From the NCBI RefSeq assembly GCF_003730275.1, contig NZ_QTTA01000017.1:124001-188000 (forward strand): DNA of 64,000 bases, written 5' to 3'. Below are positions 62,278 to 64,000 of the stretch, piece after piece (positions within the stretch are counted from its first letter, which is position 1; every line of letters starts with the position of its first letter). Under the pieces are notes generated by a model, which made no database searches, was not told where the DNA came from, and worked only from the letters and a program-made list of their open reading frames with translations. This DNA comes from Brevundimonas halotolerans. GTDB taxonomy: Bacteria; Pseudomonadota; Alphaproteobacteria; Caulobacterales; Caulobacteraceae. Made by a program: the position numbers and the translations under genes.

Positions 62278-62607
62278 ATGGCCACCTCAATCCGGAAAAT
62301 CGGCAACTCGCAAGGTGTCATCCTGCCAAAGCCGGCGCTTCAGGCGCTGGGCGTAGCGGAGGGCGGCGCGGTGGAGTTTGTCTATGAGCCCGGCAAGATC
62401 AGCATTGTCCCGGCGCAGCGACCTGTCCGCGAGGGATGGGAGGAAGACGCCAAAGCGATCGCCGCCGCAGGGCTGACCGATGAGGAGCGCGAGTGGGTAG
62501 ACGCCGATCTGTCAGACGATATCCCCGACGCCTGGGATGCCCTTTCCGAGGCAGACATGCAACGCGTCGAGGCTGAACTGCTCGCTGACGGCGTGGTGAA
62601 ACCATAG
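62278..62607 (+). CDS. mazE: MazE-type antitoxin (AbrB/SpoVT domain)
   Basis: 109 residues. The N-terminal AbrB-like DNA-binding strand pair is MATSIRKIGNSQGVILPKPALQALG, followed by GGAVEFVYEPGKISIVPAQ. The C-terminal half is acidic, with DDIPDAWDALSEADMQRVEAE, as expected for the part that covers the toxin. It is somewhat longer than E. coli MazE (82). Its stop shares one base with the GTG of the toxin gene, so the two are translationally coupled. It should bind the palindrome upstream. Confidence 0.88.
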   Translation: MATSIRKIGNSQGVILPKPALQALGVAEGGAVEFVYEPGKISIVPAQRPVREGWEEDAKAIAAAGLTDEEREWVDADLSDDIPDAWDALSEADMQRVEAELLADGVVKP

Positions 62608-62921
62608 TGCCGAAGCGCGGCGAGGTGTGGTGGGTGAAGCTGGACCCCACCGTCGGACACGAGATTCGCAAGACCCGTCCGTGCATGATCGTCTCGCCGG
62701 ACGAGATCAATCGCCATGGCACCTGCATCGTCGTGCCTCTGACCAGCAGTCAGGGTCGGCGCTACCGCGTCGCTACGTCCATTTCCGAAAAGCCGGGTGC
62801 GGCGGCCGTGGATCAGGTTCGAATGATTGATCACGCACGGCTGGGCCGTCGCATTGGCGAGGCTGAAGCCGGTATCCTGAGCGCCACCCTGGCGGTGCTT
62901 CGTGAGATGTTCGAGGAATAG
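62607..62921 (+). CDS. mazF: MazF/PemK-type mRNA interferase toxin
   Basis: 104 residues. The family start PKRGEVWWVKLDPTVGHEIRKTRPCMIVSPDEIN is clear, with the conserved Arg and Thr/Ser, then VVPLTSSQGRR and DQVRMIDHARLG in the active-site region. It cleaves single-stranded mRNA at short motifs when the antitoxin is lost. The GTG start overlaps the antitoxin stop by one base. The toxin is complete in frame. Confidence 0.93.
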   Translation: MPKRGEVWWVKLDPTVGHEIRKTRPCMIVSPDEINRHGTCIVVPLTSSQGRRYRVATSISEKPGAAAVDQVRMIDHARLGRRIGEAEAGILSATLAVLREMFEE

Positions 62922-62954
62922 GGCGACGACAGGCGTCGCACTTCAGGGGGCCAC

Positions 62955-63572
62955 ATGAGCGCGTTCGAGTTCTTTTTCAGCTTCTATGGACTGTTGCTGG
63001 GGTTATCGGTGGCGGAGCTGGTGGGCGGGTTTTCGCGGGTGCTGCATGAGCGCGAGCGGATCCGGTTCGGCTGGCTGACGCCGCTGCTGGCGATCTTTGT
63101 GGCCATCGACATCGCCACCTTCTGGAATCAGGCCTGGGTGATCTTTCGCTTTGCGCCGTTCAACTTTGCCCTGCTGGTGCTGGGGCTGGTGGTGGCGGGG
63201 ACCTTCTACGTTGCGGCCAGCGTGACCTTTCCGCGGGTGGCGACCGAGGGGAAGAGGCTGGACCTCGACGACCACTTCTGGGCGCACCGGCGGATCGTGT
63301 TTGCCTGTGTGCTGGCGGCCAATCTGATCGTGGCGGCAACCTTCTTTGCCATCACCGGACTGAGCGGCGAGATTGCCCGGATTCCGCTGGGGCCGATCTT
63401 CTGGATCGGGCTGGCGATCTTTATCGGCGGCACCTCGATCGGGGCCTTTGCGCCCTCCCGCAAGTGGGTCATCGGGGCGCTGGTCGTGCTCGTCGCCTAC
63501 CACGTTTTCACCACCGCTCGGGCGCTGACCGCGCTGGTCCAGGCCGGGGGCTGGTCGCTGCTGGGAAGCTAG
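62955..63572 (+). CDS. hypothetical membrane protein, 205 residues
   Basis: No family recognised. Five or so hydrophobic segments, for example FFFSFYGLLLGLSVAELVGGF, FALLVLGLVVAGTFYVAAS, IVFACVLAANLIVAATFFAI and LGPIFWIGLAIFIGGTSIGAF. Charged loops alternate between sides. ATG 62955 follows the mazF stop by 33 bp; GGGGGCC before it is a weak ribosome site. Possibly an unrelated gene read with mazEF. Confidence 0.68.
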   Translation: MSAFEFFFSFYGLLLGLSVAELVGGFSRVLHERERIRFGWLTPLLAIFVAIDIATFWNQAWVIFRFAPFNFALLVLGLVVAGTFYVAASVTFPRVATEGKRLDLDDHFWAHRRIVFACVLAANLIVAATFFAITGLSGEIARIPLGPIFWIGLAIFIGGTSIGAFAPSRKWVIGALVVLVAYHVFTTARALTALVQAGGWSLLGS

Positions 63573-63616
63573 CCCAGACGTTGCGGCCCTCTGTCCGGCA
63601 TGATCAAAGGGAGCCC

Positions 63617-64000
63617 ATGATGCGTCGCCTTATCCTGATCAGTCTGCTTGCGGCGTCGGCCCAGCTTTTTACGGGAGCCCTCGCCATGGCCCAGACCCCC
63701 TCGCCCGCCCTGCCCAACCAGGCCCTGTATGATCCGCAGGGCTTCCTGCCGCCGGCCCCGGCGTGGGACGGGGCTAGCCGGTCGCTGTTGCGGCCCGCGT
63801 CAGACCCGTGGGCCACGGACTTCGAGCGCGACCCCGAGCTGGATTTCAGCCCCAACTATGAGGACACGCGCGCCTGGTTCGACCGGCTGGATGCAGCGTC
63901 CGACTGGATCCGCATCGAGGAGTTTGGAACGTCGCCCGAGGGGCGGCCGATCTATGCGGTGATCGCCTCCAAGGACGGGGCCAAGTTCGATCCGTCCAAG
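63617..64000 (+). CDS. M14 zinc carboxypeptidase, N-terminal part (cut by window edge)
   Basis: The first 128 residues of a longer gene running off the right edge. It has a signal peptide (LILISLLAASAQLFTGALA, cut near MAQ) and the beginning of an M14 peptidase domain. PNYEDTRAWFDRLDAASDWIRIEEFGTSPEGRPIYAVIASK matches the region before the HxxE zinc motif, which should lie just beyond base 64000. ATG 63617 or 63620 is the start; GGGAG lies nearby. It is an exported metallocarboxypeptidase. Confidence 0.82.
   Translation, partial: MMRRLILISLLAASAQLFTGALAMAQTPSPALPNQALYDPQGFLPPAPAWDGASRSLLRPASDPWATDFERDPELDFSPNYEDTRAWFDRLDAASDWIRIEEFGTSPEGRPIYAVIASKDGAKFDPSK

Noticed and set aside
62249..63572. 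Mobile genomic island around mazEF
   Set aside because: No integrase, tRNA boundary, direct repeats or change in base use was seen; neighbours look native.

Overview
The window reads as chromosomal DNA of a high-GC alphaproteobacterium of the order Caulobacterales, most like Brevundimonas or Caulobacter. This rests on remembered family resemblance, not a search. The clues are a CpdR-type response regulator beside an N-formylglutamate amidohydrolase gene, an alphaproteobacterial FnrN/FnrL-like regulator, a split methylmalonyl-CoA mutase, CobT, and a candidate alpha-r8 (MmgR/suhB-like) small RNA. Gene density is high, with many 1-4 bp stop/start overlaps. I see no prophage, insertion sequence, CRISPR array or rRNA operon.

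Layout. 0-5 kb: cell-wall amidase (cut by the window edge), SppA protease, PanD and a SIMPL protein, followed by a gene-free stretch of about 930 bp with palindromic repeats and a strongly self-complementary segment next to a CAU tRNA. 5-9 kb: a secreted beta-helix protein, a Sel1-repeat lipoprotein and free-methionine-sulfoxide reductase. 9-14 kb: SDR, CitE-like lyase, KpsC-like Kdo transferase and a long FabH-like synthase, nearly end to end. 14-19.6 kb: beta-barrel protein, M1 aminopeptidase, Bcr/CflA exporter, methyltransferase and tRNA-Leu. 19.7-26.3 kb: a long minus-strand series holding two steps of tyrosine catabolism (HppD and a FAH-family hydrolase), an exported isoaspartyl peptidase/asparaginase and small membrane proteins. 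26.4-31.2 kb: ExoD, DsbB, Coq7, CobT and inorganic pyrophosphatase, with a repeat-filled gap.

31-44.6 kb holds the clearest functional module: cydABX (minus) and cydDC (plus) diverge around a perfect FNR box, and a four-cysteine FNR-type regulator lies tail to tail with cydC. Together they suggest oxygen-controlled expression of cytochrome bd oxidase and its assembly transporter. The same stretch carries DUF599, the small-RNA candidate, cpdR, tRNA-Val and both methylmalonyl-CoA mutase subunits, whose B12 dependence fits with the CobT gene nearby.

44.6-64 kb is housekeeping and envelope functions: tandem DUF6491 lipoproteins, MnmC, MotA, acyl-CoA synthetase, lipocalin, DUF1206, a YadG/YadH-type ABC exporter, PutP, CysRS, FolE, ExbD, an aldo/keto reductase, UbiD, a MazEF toxin-antitoxin pair with a near-perfect 20-bp palindrome at its promoter, and the start of an M14 carboxypeptidase. 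No large new system is evident. The best undescribed candidates are the structured segment at 5031-5156, the small RNA at 32225-32307, the repeat families, two operator-like palindromes, and a few small or paired genes of unknown role.
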